A DNA stretch of 64,000 bases from assembly GCA_963791635.1 (NCBI GenBank), contig CAWBTC010000005.1, forward strand, positions 1,612,001-1,676,000, given 5' to 3'. The translations under genes and the position numbers were made by a program. This DNA comes from VFMC01 sp963791635 (GTDB taxonomy: Bacteria; Actinomycetota; Acidimicrobiia; Acidimicrobiales; Ilumatobacteraceae). Shown one piece after another: positions 8,645-17,300 of this stretch (the first letter of the stretch is position 1; each line of letters begins with the position of its first letter). The notes under the pieces are model-generated. The model was not told the DNA's origin and did no database searches. It saw nothing but the letters and a program-made list of their open reading frames with translations.

Positions 8645-9528
8645 TACAGGAAGCCGATCACGTCGATGATGAAGTGCGTCGAAGCTCCACCGGCGGTGAC
8701 CTTGACCTGACCGGACGCGTCGACCGCGACCTGCGTCGTCACGGCGATGTTCTGACCTGCGGAGGACCAGTTGATGCTGCTCGTCGGCGGCTCGACGCTG
8801 GCGGCGCTGAACAGCTTCAGGAACCCACCGCTGCCGGTGGTCTCGGTGATCGTGAGCGTCACGATCGCGGCGTTTGCTCCGGGTGGCACGGCGATCAGGC
8901 TGGCGCCCGAGAGATCCTTCGCCGTGGCGAGGCTGATCGTTCGAGTTGTCCCAGCATCGATCTTCGTCGCGGGAGCTTCGCGCGAGTCGTACGCCCGCAG
9001 CGGGGTCGGCAAGAAGTGCGTCGATCCGGCGGATGCCGGACCGATCGAGAGCTGTCCTCGAAGCGCACCTGCGCTGAAGGCGCCGGTGTGGACGTTGACG
9101 TAGAACCCCGCCGGGTTGGCCTTGATCTCGGTGGCGAGTGCCGGGTCGATGGCGTCGCAGCCCGTGGCCGATGTCGCGCCGACCGATCCGAGCGGGACGA
9201 CGATCGGCCCGTCGACGCCGGCCACCCCACGATGGATGTGCGCCGCAAGCGGCGCATCGATCCCGCTGTACGACAGGTCCCAGCACACCTGGGCGTCGGT
9301 GATCAGGTCCAAGACATCGAAGGAGATGCTCGCCGCGCCCACGCCGTCGACATCGCCGCCCGCCACCTCCGACGAGCCCTTCAACTGTGCCAAGTAGGGC
9401 GTTTCCGACGATTGCAGGTCAGCCAGACTGCCGCTGTTTCGTCGAGCGTTGCCGCTGACCACCGTTGGTATCGCCATGGCCATGACCATGCCGCCTGCGG
9501 CGAATGCGAGTGCCGTCTTCTTGTTCAT
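8641..9528 (-). CDS. Secreted CHRD-domain protein
   Basis: 295 residues. An N-terminal signal peptide (KKTALAFAAGGMVMAMAIPTVVSG) is followed by a CHRD domain (about residues 45-145; LSYSGIDAPLAAHIHRG and ANPAGFYVNVHT are the typical blocks) and then a second ~120-residue beta domain running from STHFLPTPLRAYDSR to the end STHFIIDVIGFLY. That second domain resembles the VDVVG-ending domain on several acidimicrobial secreted proteins, and its tail is also seen in the ORF at 29908-30963. ATG at 9528 is chosen because GGGAGG stands about eight bases upstream. It overlaps the GMC gene by four bases. Confidence 0.8.
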   Translation of the reverse strand: MNKKTALAFAAGGMVMAMAIPTVVSGNARRNSGSLADLQSSETPYLAQLKGSSEVAGGDVDGVGAASISFDVLDLITDAQVCWDLSYSGIDAPLAAHIHRGVAGVDGPIVVPLGSVGATSATGCDAIDPALATEIKANPAGFYVNVHTGAFSAGALRGQLSIGPASAGSTHFLPTPLRAYDSREAPATKIDAGTTRTISLATAKDLSGASLIAVPPGANAAIVTLTITETTGSGGFLKLFSAASVEPPTSSINWSSAGQNIAVTTQVAVDASGQVKVTAGGASTHFIIDVIGFLY

Positions 9529-9699
9529 GCCATTCCCTCCCAAGGAAGCGGGTCGACCACGACGTTCCGTCAGCCGGCGAGAGGATACGTCGTTTTGAAC
9601 ATGGGTCTCGACGGCCGTCGTCGGACCCCTCCGTCGATGCCAGGTCGGGGTGACGGACCGCGACGACGGCCATGCGGGCGGCGACCGTCGTCGCGGCCG

Positions 9700-10590
9700 T
9701 CAGGGCTGCGGTGCCCCGTACAGCTCGGCTTCGATCTCGTCCTGGACCGGTTCGATGTGGTCCTCTTCGCAGCTGATGAGCACGTCGGCGACGGCGAGCT
9801 CCTCTCCCTGCAATGCCTTCAGGGCGTCGAGCGCCGGACCAGCCAGGGTCGTCGGGTCCTGTCCCTGGACGACGGCGCCAAGGCGCTCGAGAAGGTCCGC
9901 TTCGACCTGGTCGGGGTCGTCGTACTGGAACCCCTCCTCGCGCATGCAGTCGGACCACTCCGTCATCGCGGCGATCATCCGTGGGTCCTGTTGGAGGAGG
10001 ACGTCGGCAGGGTTGACGTACTCGGAGGCGATCTCCTGGGCGGAGTACGTCTGTTCGGCGGCAGCGCGGGTGCAGCCTCCGGCCTGGGAGAAGTCCTCTG
10101 CTTCGACGGCGTGGGCGTGGTTCCAATCGATGGATTCGCCCCACAGGGCCCGCTCGAACGCAACCTGATCAGTCGGCGCGAGGCCGTTGAAGTATGCAGT
10201 GTTCTCCGGTCCGGCGCCGAAGGTGACGATCGGGCTGTCGAACTGGGTGGTGATGCCGAGCCCGTACTGCTTGATGTAGTCGTCACCCGATACGCCCGGG
10301 GCGCTCTGGTCGCTGTTCATCGCAGTCTTGATCGACTCGAAATCGACAGCGACATACTGGAATCCCGCTGATGTCATGCACTCAGCGATGAGCCCCTCGG
10401 TCTTTTCGATTCGGGCAGCGAGCTCGGTGAACGAGAGACCGAACTCCGCCGGTGCATCACTGGCCTGGTTGCCATCCGTACCTGCTGACGACGACGAGTC
10501 CTCGCCGCAACCGGCGACGACAGCACCGGCGAGGAGTACGACAAGCCAGGCGATGCGGTGGCGGTTCACGGTCGGCGTCGGCATCATCAT
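9700..10590 (-). CDS. Putative lipoprotein of unknown function
   Basis: 296 residues with a clear lipoprotein signal: basic NRHR, a hydrophobic stretch, and the lipobox VVAGC at about residue 28, then a Ser-rich tether. The mature part is acidic and helical, with conserved-looking Cys residues (AECMTSAGF, AGGCTRAA, SDCMREEGF, LISCEED) that may form disulfides. I do not recognise a characterised family, although secreted proteins with paired CMxxxGF motifs are common in actinobacteria. Divergent from the MacA/MacB-like operon, whose shared upstream region carries direct repeats. It could be a substrate or sensor for that exporter, but this is inference. Confidence 0.7.
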   Translation of the reverse strand: MMMPTPTVNRHRIAWLVVLLAGAVVAGCGEDSSSSAGTDGNQASDAPAEFGLSFTELAARIEKTEGLIAECMTSAGFQYVAVDFESIKTAMNSDQSAPGVSGDDYIKQYGLGITTQFDSPIVTFGAGPENTAYFNGLAPTDQVAFERALWGESIDWNHAHAVEAEDFSQAGGCTRAAAEQTYSAQEIASEYVNPADVLLQQDPRMIAAMTEWSDCMREEGFQYDDPDQVEADLLERLGAVVQGQDPTTLAGPALDALKALQGEELAVADVLISCEEDHIEPVQDEIEAELYGAPQP

Positions 10591-10605
10591 CAGTCCCCTT
10601 GTGTT

Positions 10606-10677
10606 GGTTCGGCACGAGTCGGTTCAGTACGCATTGGTTCAGCACGGATCAGCTTCGGTGCGTGATGGTTCAGCGCG
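10606..10677. promoter_or_regulatory. GGTTCAG direct repeats in a divergent intergenic region
   Basis: GGTTC-like elements (consensus GGTTCAGYRCG) begin at 10606, 10621, 10636 and 10667, so spacings are 15, 15 and 31 bases. They lie between the divergent lipoprotein gene and the export operon. GTCAGCTG also occurs twice (10702 and 10738). The phasing suggests binding sites for a regulator, but no regulator gene is adjacent. Confidence 0.4.
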
Positions 10678-10811
10678 GACGATGGCACCCCGATGCTGAA
10701 CGTCAGCTGACTGTAGGGCGGAAAGATTCAGCGAGCAGTCAGCTGCGGGGTGTAGAAGAGGCATGTGTCGTTCTCGTGCGGGAGACGACAACTCGGGCGA
10801 AGGAGATGCTG

Positions 10812-13010
10812 ATGGAGCGTCGAAGGCTCGCCGTAGCGGCGATTGGGGCAGTCGTTGCGGCGTCGGTGGCGGGATTCGCGGCCGGTTCAAGGATCACATC
10901 GCCGGCGGAGGCTGCGTCCCGCACGGCGGCACCGGAACCGTCGTTGATCCTCGTGCCCGTGGAGGAGCGTGTGCTGTCGAGTGAGGTGGTCACTCGTGGG
11001 ACAGGGCGATTCGGCTCTCCGCAGAAGTTGTCGGTGCCGCCCTCGGCGCTGAAACCGGCCGCCGGGCTCGTCGCTGAGTTGCCCCTGCCCGGAACGGAGC
11101 TCGCCGAGGGCGATGTCGCGGCAAGTGCATCGGGCCGCCCGCTCTTCGTGTTGGTGGGTGATCGCCCGATGTCGCGCGACCTCGGGCCCGGATTGAGTGG
11201 AGATGACATTCGCCAACTCGAAGACGCCCTCTCCCGGCTCGGATTCGACACCGGCCCGAGAGACGGCGTCTATGACGAGCAGACTGCTGCAGGGGTGGAG
11301 GCCTGGTACCTCGCAGCCGGGTACTCGCCATTCACCGCGACCACCGACCAGCTCACCGCGATCCGCGCTCGCGAGGCCGACCTGGCTGTGGCATCGGTCG
11401 ATGTCACGACCGCGAACGACGCGGTCACGTCGGCTGAGGCTGGACTGACGACAGCACAGGCCGCGAAGACGTCCGCTGCGCGTCGCTACGCGGCGAGCCT
11501 CCGAGCTCTCGACCGCGCCAAGCAAGAAGCCGACGCCGCCAACGTCCTTGCCGGTCTGGACGTGTCGGCCAAGCAGGCCCTGGTCGACCTCCTGAAGTCC
11601 GGGCGGCCACCGGCGCCGGCCACCCCGGCGCAGATCCGGGCAGCCGAAGCAGACCTCCAAGCAGCTCGATCGAACGAGATCGTCGTGCGAGCGTCCGGCC
11701 TGGCGCCGGTGAACGACGCACAGTCCGTCTTCGACGCTGCGCTCGACCAAACGGTCGCCGCCACCTCGGCAGCGCAGGCGGCCAATGCAGTCGCGGCGGC
11801 TGATGTCGCGGCGAAGCAGGCCATCCTCGACGGGCTCACGGCGGACCCATTCGCGACCGAGGCCCAGATCACTGCCGCAACCTCCGAACTCGCGAGTGCT
11901 CAGAGCAACGCTGCCACAGTGCGCGCCAATGGTGTCCAGGCTGTTGACGTTGCGGAATCGGCTCAGGCCGACGCTGCGGGTGTCCTTGCCCAAGCCCGCG
12001 GACAAGCCGCTGCGGCAAACGATCTCGCCGTCGCCGACGTCGCCGCCAAGGAACTGGCGCTGTCGACCCTGACGAACCCGACTCCGCCGACCTCGACCGA
12101 GATCACTGCGGCAGAAAACGACCTGGCGATCGCGCGGGCGAACAGGGAAACGGTGCGCCTTGCCGGCGAACGATCGGTCGACGAGGCCACGACAGCTTCA
12201 GCCGACGCGAGCGCGGAGATCTCCGTCACTGCGGCCGCCGCGTCGGCAGCGGACACCATTCTCGCCAACGCCCGCGATGCGCTCGAGACGCGTGTCGACA
12301 TCGAGACCCTGGCAGCACGCGAGGCCGACCTGGTGAACCGTGGGGCCGGCGTTCAGGTCCCAGCCGACGAGGTGGTCTTCGTCTCCTCCGGCCCGGTGCG
12401 GGTCGCGGATCTGCTGGTCGTCATCGGCGATCCCGTCACTGGCTCCGTGATGACGGTCACGGATTCCGTCGTCCACGTCGAAGCCGGTCTCGCACTCTCT
12501 GACGTGGGTCTGGTGTCGCCAGGCATGACGGTTCGGCTCGACGAGCCTGCCCTCGCAATCGCGACGGAGGGGGTGGTGTCGTTCGTGGCACCGGCCCCAG
12601 GGACCAACGGGGTCGACGGCTTCCACGTCTATGTCGCCGTCGACGTCGCGGCTCCTCCCGCGAACCTGGTCGGCGCATCGGTGAGGTTGACGATCCCCGT
12701 CGAGTCGAGCGGCACATCGGTGCTCGCCGTGCCGATCAGTGCACTGACCCTGGCCGCTGACGGTTCGTCGCGGATCCAACGGAGCGTGGGAGGTGTCACC
12801 GAGTTCGTCACCGTGATCCCTGGCCTGTCCGCAGCGGGCTTCGTCGAGATCTCATCCCCCGACAAGGACCTCCACGTCGGAGACCTGGTCGTGATCGGCG
12901 TCGACCAGCCAGGGGGCAGCGGATCGCCGACGCCTGATGCCACGGCGCCGGTCGACAGTGTCGCGTCGACGGAGACGTCCACAGAACCGACCGGCGGTTC
13001 CGGTGGCTGA
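10812..13010 (+). CDS. MacA/HlyD-like periplasmic adaptor with peptidoglycan-binding-like domain
   Basis: 732 residues, first gene of a three-gene export operon. An N-terminal membrane anchor (RLAVAAIGAVVAASVAGFAAG) leads into a beta-rich lipoyl-like region, a peptidoglycan-binding-1-like domain (DIRQLEDALSRLGFDTGPRDG, about residues 133-165), then a very long Ala-rich helical hairpin from about 190 to 540, and a C-terminal membrane-proximal beta domain (residues ~570-700) ending in a Ser/Thr/Pro tail. The hairpin contains three ~80-residue repeats, each starting DVxAKxxL at residues 250, 331 and 409. ATG at 10812 is preferred over 10806 because GAAGGAG (10799-10805) is then properly spaced. 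Overlaps the ATPase gene by eight bases. Function: links an ABC transporter to the cell wall; cargo unknown. Confidence 0.8.
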   Translation: MERRRLAVAAIGAVVAASVAGFAAGSRITSPAEAASRTAAPEPSLILVPVEERVLSSEVVTRGTGRFGSPQKLSVPPSALKPAAGLVAELPLPGTELAEGDVAASASGRPLFVLVGDRPMSRDLGPGLSGDDIRQLEDALSRLGFDTGPRDGVYDEQTAAGVEAWYLAAGYSPFTATTDQLTAIRAREADLAVASVDVTTANDAVTSAEAGLTTAQAAKTSAARRYAASLRALDRAKQEADAANVLAGLDVSAKQALVDLLKSGRPPAPATPAQIRAAEADLQAARSNEIVVRASGLAPVNDAQSVFDAALDQTVAATSAAQAANAVAAADVAAKQAILDGLTADPFATEAQITAATSELASAQSNAATVRANGVQAVDVAESAQADAAGVLAQARGQAAAANDLAVADVAAKELALSTLTNPTPPTSTEITAAENDLAIARANRETVRLAGERSVDEATTASADASAEISVTAAAASAADTILANARDALETRVDIETLAAREADLVNRGAGVQVPADEVVFVSSGPVRVADLLVVIGDPVTGSVMTVTDSVVHVEAGLALSDVGLVSPGMTVRLDEPALAIATEGVVSFVAPAPGTNGVDGFHVYVAVDVAAPPANLVGASVRLTIPVESSGTSVLAVPISALTLAADGSSRIQRSVGGVTEFVTVIPGLSAAGFVEISSPDKDLHVGDLVVIGVDQPGGSGSPTPDATAPVDSVASTETSTEPTGGSGG

Positions 13011-13701
13011 TGAGGACGTCTCCCCTCGCCCTGTCATCTCGATGACGGCGGTGTGCAAGCGGTTCGACTCCGAACCGCCCGTCGACGCGCTCGTCGACGT
13101 GAACCTCGACGTCAACCAAGGCGAATGGGTGGCAATCGTCGGACAGTCGGGATCGGGGAAGTCGACCCTGCTGAACATCCTGGGTTGCCTCGACACCCAG
13201 ACTGCCGGTTCGTATCACTTCGAGGGCATCGATGTCGCCGGGCTCAGCGACAGACAACGAGCTGGCCTTCGGAGTCGGGGGATCGGTTTCGTGTTCCAGT
13301 CGTTCCATCTCCTCGGTCATCGCACGGTCACCGAGAACGTGATGCTCGCGGACGTCTATCGACTGGCACCGATCCGAGACCGGCGAGCTCGGGCGGCAGC
13401 CGCGCTCGACACGGTCGGGCTCGGTCATCGTGCGGACTTCATGCCGACCCGGTTGTCGGGTGGCGAGCGCCAACGGGTCGCCATCGCTCGTGCACTTGTC
13501 GGGTCGCCGCGTCTCCTGCTGTGCGACGAACCGACGGGGAACCTCGATTCAGGAACCACCGCCTCTGTGCTCGATCTGTTCGCCGACCTCAACCAGCAAG
13601 GGATGACGATCGTGATGATCACACACGAACACGACGTCGCCGACCGGGCCAGACGCAGGGTCCGCATCACCGACGGGCAGTTGACCGAGGCCGCTGCATG
13701 A
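13003..13701 (+). CDS. MacB/LolD-type ABC transporter ATP-binding protein
   Basis: 232 residues of an ABC ATPase of the lipoprotein/macrolide-export subfamily. Walker A GQSGSGKST at 47-55, signature LSGGERQR at 151-158, Walker B LLLCDE at 171-176 followed by PTGNLD, and a switch histidine in MITHEHD. GTG at 13003 is taken as the start: it overlaps the adaptor's stop, as expected in a coupled operon; an alternative ATG (13042) would remove the first strand. Its stop overlaps the permease ATG as ATGA. It should power the permease encoded next. Confidence 0.9.
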   Translation: MADEDVSPRPVISMTAVCKRFDSEPPVDALVDVNLDVNQGEWVAIVGQSGSGKSTLLNILGCLDTQTAGSYHFEGIDVAGLSDRQRAGLRSRGIGFVFQSFHLLGHRTVTENVMLADVYRLAPIRDRRARAAAALDTVGLGHRADFMPTRLSGGERQRVAIARALVGSPRLLLCDEPTGNLDSGTTASVLDLFADLNQQGMTIVMITHEHDVADRARRRVRITDGQLTEAAA

Positions 13702-14957
13702 AGGTCTCGTTCCGGCGGAGTGGACGATCGGCACGGGATTCACTCGTGGCGCCTTCTGGCATGTCGATCAGGGATCTGATCAACGAAGCAACCGCGGGGC
13801 TGTTCGCCCGCCCCGGTCGCACGGTGCTGACCGTGTTCGGCACCGTGATCGGGCTTGCCTCGCTCGTCGCCACGCTCGGTCTCTCCAGGACGGCCGGCAA
13901 TCAGATCGTCGGAAGATTCGATGAGCTCGCCGCGACCGAGATCGTCGTCACACCAAAGCCGTCCGCAACCACCACGACAACCGAAGCGCTCCCATGGGAC
14001 GCGCCAACGCGGCTGTTGCGCCTGAACGGTGTCGCCGCCGTCGGCAACCTCAGCACGCTCGAGGTCGGCTCCCGCCTCGTCGCCTCCTCACCGGTGAGCG
14101 ATCCGCAGAACCCGACCTCGTTCAAGCTGACCGTCAGCGCCGCGTCGCCGGGCCTGTTCGCTGCCGTGCGCGCTCAGTTGCGCACCGGGACACTCATCAA
14201 CGCGATCGACTCCGACCGCAACGAACGAGTGGCCGTCCTCGGCCCGAACGCCGCCTCACGGCTCGGGATCACTCGTGTCGATCAGTTGCCCGCGATCCGG
14301 ATCGGCGACGACGTCTACCTGGTGATCGGCATCCTCGACGGCGTCGCGCGCCAACCCGAGTTGCTCGGCGCGGTGATCATCCCGGAAGGCACGGCGCGTC
14401 GCTACTACCGACTCGCGAATCCCGGCATGGTCATCGTCGAGACCGAAATCGGCGCCGCCTCCCTCATCGCCCAGCAGGTCCCGATCGCGCTCCGACCGGA
14501 CAACCCCCGCAGCCTCAAAGTCGCTGCCCCGCCCGAACCAAAGCGTGTTCGCGACGCGGTGGAGAACGACCTCAACCTGCTGTTCCTCATCCTCGGAGGC
14601 GTCTCGCTGCTCGTCGGTGCGATCGGGATCGCCAACGTCACACTGGTGTCCGTGATCGAGCGCACCGGCGAGATCGGACTCCGTCGAGCCCTCGGCGCCT
14701 CGCGCCGACACATCGGTCAGCAGTTCTTGCTCGAAAGCACCACCGTCGGCTTCGTCGGTGGCATCGTCGGCGCGAGCCTCGGCACACTCGCGATCGTCGC
14801 CGTGAGCGCCTTCCAGCAGTGGACGCCGGTCCTCGATCCCGCGATCCCGTTTCTTGCGCCGGTCGTCGGCGGGCTCACGGGACTCGTCTCGGGGACCTAC
14901 CCCGCACTGCGAGCGACCCGGCTCGAACCGGTCGAAGCGTTGCGTTCCGGAACGTAG
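13698..14957 (+). CDS. MacB/FtsX-type ABC transporter permease
   Basis: 419 residues with the MacB topology: one N-terminal transmembrane helix (RTVLTVFGTVIGLASLVATL, about residues 37-56), a ~220-residue extracytoplasmic MacB_PCD-like domain with a Thr-rich loop (TTTTTEAL), and three C-terminal helices around 290-400. The cytoplasmic motif RTGEIGLRRALGASRRHI and the C-terminal LEPVEALRSGT are hallmark FtsX-family sequences. The start codon overlaps the ATPase stop (ATGA). With the adaptor and ATPase it completes a tripartite export or mechanotransmission system of unknown cargo. Confidence 0.9.
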   Translation: MKVSFRRSGRSARDSLVAPSGMSIRDLINEATAGLFARPGRTVLTVFGTVIGLASLVATLGLSRTAGNQIVGRFDELAATEIVVTPKPSATTTTTEALPWDAPTRLLRLNGVAAVGNLSTLEVGSRLVASSPVSDPQNPTSFKLTVSAASPGLFAAVRAQLRTGTLINAIDSDRNERVAVLGPNAASRLGITRVDQLPAIRIGDDVYLVIGILDGVARQPELLGAVIIPEGTARRYYRLANPGMVIVETEIGAASLIAQQVPIALRPDNPRSLKVAAPPEPKRVRDAVENDLNLLFLILGGVSLLVGAIGIANVTLVSVIERTGEIGLRRALGASRRHIGQQFLLESTTVGFVGGIVGASLGTLAIVAVSAFQQWTPVLDPAIPFLAPVVGGLTGLVSGTYPALRATRLEPVEALRSGT

Positions 14958-15039
14958 CTGCTCGCCCACCACACCCAGCAGATGCGCAGCCGGCGCAACA
15001 GGCGCGACCACGATCACGTGGCCGACGGCGGGGCGACAC

Positions 15040-15843
15040 TCACCCCTGCCGCTGCTCCTGCCAGCGGCGGGCGACGTCGGCGTACATCTGCGGTGTCGGC
15101 AGCATCAGCAGCGAGGCACCACCATCGACGCACAGGGTCTGACCGGTGATGTACTCGCCGTCGGGGCCACACAGGAAGAGCGCCGCCTTGGCGATGTCGC
15201 CCGGCGTACCCGGTCGACCGAGCGGCGTGATCTCGTTGAGCGCTGCAATGGCCGGTTCCACCTGGAAGATGCGTGCTGTCATCGGCGTCTCGATCAACGA
15301 CGCAGCGATCGTGTTGAAACGGACCTGCTGCGCGCCGTACTCCACGGCAGCGATCTTCGTGGCGTACTCGACGCCCGCCTTCGCCGATGCGTACGCGGCG
15401 AGTCCGCGCGCAGGGTTCTGCGCAGTGAGCGACGACAGCGAGAGGAAGGCACCACCCGTGCCGTGGGCCGCCATCGCGTTGCCGAAGTGGCGCATGCAGT
15501 ACAGGGCCCCCGTGAGCTGCACGGCATGCATCGCCTCGAGCTTGTCGGGTGTGAGGTCGGCAATCGAGGTGCTCTGCTCATAGCCGGCGCAGTTGACCGC
15601 GATGTGGATGTCACCGTATGTCTCGTTGGCGGCGGCGACCAACGCCTGCACCTGCGCATCGTCGGTGATGTCGCACGTGACCCCCAGGCCACCGACCGAG
15701 CCGGCAACCTCGTCCACGAGGTCACGCCGGCGAGCGCCGACCACGACGTGCGCACCCTCGGCGGCGAACAGCCTGCTGATCGCCTCACCGAACCCGCTGT
15801 GTCCACCCACCACGACCGCCGTGCGGTTCTCCAGCTTCCCCAT
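15040..15843 (-). CDS. Short-chain dehydrogenase/reductase
   Basis: 267 residues of the classical SDR family. Nucleotide motif GGHSGFG (GxxxGxG) near the N-terminus, NCAGYEQ (NAG motif variant with Cys), catalytic Ser in LSLSSLT and YASAK (YxxxK). C-terminal CVDGG completes the cofactor site. ATG at 15843 directly precedes the first strand. Convergent with the MacB permease. Substrate unknown; an NAD(P)H-dependent oxidation or reduction of a hydroxyl or keto group is expected. Confidence 0.88.
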   Translation of the reverse strand: MGKLENRTAVVVGGHSGFGEAISRLFAAEGAHVVVGARRRDLVDEVAGSVGGLGVTCDITDDAQVQALVAAANETYGDIHIAVNCAGYEQSTSIADLTPDKLEAMHAVQLTGALYCMRHFGNAMAAHGTGGAFLSLSSLTAQNPARGLAAYASAKAGVEYATKIAAVEYGAQQVRFNTIAASLIETPMTARIFQVEPAIAALNEITPLGRPGTPGDIAKAALFLCGPDGEYITGQTLCVDGGASLLMLPTPQMYADVARRWQEQRQG

Positions 15844-15927
15844 GGCGGCGAGTGTACGAGTGCGTCCCCACGAACGTCCCGTCGAGATGACTTGTCCCAC
15901 GCCGCGGGAATGGGCAGTCTGGCGGGG

Positions 15928-16557
15928 ATGTCCGGCCGCTCACCCCGTCGTCGAACGGCAGTGCTGCCCTTCGCGGCCCTCGCCTGGTTCGCCTCGTTCG
16001 CTGCCACGTCGTGCACCTCCGCCGACAACACCAACGACAACACCAACGACAACACCACCGGCACCGCGGCTGTCACCTCGCTCGCGCCCCTCGTCGCCCC
16101 GGCACCGGCGACCACGACAGCGGCGCCGACCACGATCATCATCATCACCACCAGCACCACCACCACCAGTACCACGACCACGATCCCGCCGGAGACCACC
16201 ACCACCTTCGCGTTCGTGAACCAGGGTGCGGTCGTGATCGTCGCGAATGCGGCCGACGTGCCGGGTGCCGCCACGAAGTACACCGAGGCGCTCGCCGAGT
16301 ACGGCTTCGCGATGCTCGAGCCAACGAACGGCGCAGGGCCGGAGGAGATCATCGACGTCACCCGCATCTATGCGCAACCCGAGGCACAGGCCGTGGCCGA
16401 TTCCGTGGCTCGGGTGATGGGCGGGATCCCCGTGGAGCGGATGCCGACTCCGGCCCCGATCACCGGAGCGACCGACGGCCTGGGCGAAGCGAGTGTGCTC
16501 GTGATGCTCGGCAAGGACCTTGCCGGCAAGCCGCTCCCAGGTCCTCCGGCCGACTGA
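15928..16557 (+). CDS. LytR_C-domain lipoprotein
   Basis: 209 residues. The N-terminus has a basic segment, a hydrophobic stretch and a lipobox-like ATSC, then a low-complexity linker with repeated NDNT units and long Thr runs, and a C-terminal LytR_C-type domain starting at VVIVANAADVPGAATKYTEA and ending near VLVMLGKDL. LytR_C domains occur at the end of, or apart from, LCP wall-polymer ligases and are placed at the cell wall. ATG at 15928 is chosen; an in-frame ATG at 15910 would add six residues. Divergent from the SDR. Confidence 0.75.
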   Translation: MSGRSPRRRTAVLPFAALAWFASFAATSCTSADNTNDNTNDNTTGTAAVTSLAPLVAPAPATTTAAPTTIIIITTSTTTTSTTTTIPPETTTTFAFVNQGAVVIVANAADVPGAATKYTEALAEYGFAMLEPTNGAGPEEIIDVTRIYAQPEAQAVADSVARVMGGIPVERMPTPAPITGATDGLGEASVLVMLGKDLAGKPLPGPPAD

Positions 16558-16596
16558 TCCGGTCGGTCCGGCAGGGCTGCGGGCGCGGCAGGTCGG

Positions 16597-17244
16597 TCAG
16601 TCGACGTTGGTGACCGGCGGCAGCCCGCGGAGATGGGCCGTGTCGCCATAGCGCTGCAGCGACCAGCGATTGGGCCGCACGAGCTCGAGCTCGGTGATCG
16701 AGGTGTTCAACGTGTTGATGTTGAACGCGCCCGTGGGGGCGGCCTTCAGAGCCTGCCGCAGCACGGTGTCGATCACACCGCCGTGACAGGCGATGAGGAC
16801 GGTCTTGCCCGAGTGCTCGTCGATCACGCGGCGCACCGCGGCACCGACCCGGTAGTGGAACTCGGCGATGGTCTCACCACCGGGAAAGGTGACTCCGAAC
16901 GGATCCTCCTCCCATGACGTGGTGCCCCAGCGATCGATGAAATCCGCCATCGTCATGCCGTCGCACTCCACGCCCGGGTCGTGTTCACCGAAACCTTCAT
17001 CGATCAAGATCTCGGGGCTCCCGAACGCTTCGGCCACGATCTGGGCCGTCTGAAGCGCACGCGGGAAGTGGCTGGCGATCACCAGGTCGGGGCTGAAGTC
17101 CGGAGCCGATGTCCACCGGTTGCGGAGAGCTTCCGACTGCTGGACACCGAGCGGTGAGAGACCGGTGCAGGTGCGGGGACCGCCGATCACTCGGGCCACC
17201 GTGGTGTTGGATTCACCGTGTCGGACGTAGATGAGGCGGGTCAC
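16597..17244 (-). CDS. Histidine phosphatase family protein
   Basis: 215 residues of the phosphoglycerate mutase-like histidine phosphatase superfamily. The phospho-accepting motif YVRHGESN is at the start, the second catalytic His is in IACHGGVID, and ASHFPRALQTA supplies the conserved Arg. Substrate cannot be assigned; relatives hydrolyse small phosphorylated metabolites, including alpha-ribazole phosphate. Divergent from purL, sharing a 56-base intergenic region. Confidence 0.85.
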   Translation of the reverse strand: MTRLIYVRHGESNTTVARVIGGPRTCTGLSPLGVQQSEALRNRWTSAPDFSPDLVIASHFPRALQTAQIVAEAFGSPEILIDEGFGEHDPGVECDGMTMADFIDRWGTTSWEEDPFGVTFPGGETIAEFHYRVGAAVRRVIDEHSGKTVLIACHGGVIDTVLRQALKAAPTGAFNINTLNTSITELELVRPNRWSLQRYGDTAHLRGLPPVTNVD

Positions 17245-17258
17245 AGAGGGGTGATCTT

Positions 17259-17270
17259 ACTTTTCGTTCA
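17259..17270 (+). promoter_or_regulatory. Shared purine-operon upstream motif, copy 1
   Basis: ACTTTTCGTTCA lies 30 bases before the purL start. The same twelve bases occur 41 bases before purN, and both are preceded by GAGGGGTG (17246-17253 here). It is AT-rich against a GC-rich background. It may be a regulator site or a core promoter element. Confidence 0.45.
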
Positions 17271-17300
17271 TCCAAGACCCACCGCCGCGGTGGCGGCCAT

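Noticed and set aside
13003..14957. Cell-division FtsE/FtsX pair.
   Set aside because: Permease has the MacB layout (one N-terminal helix, large external domain, three C-terminal helices) and a MacA-like adaptor precedes it.
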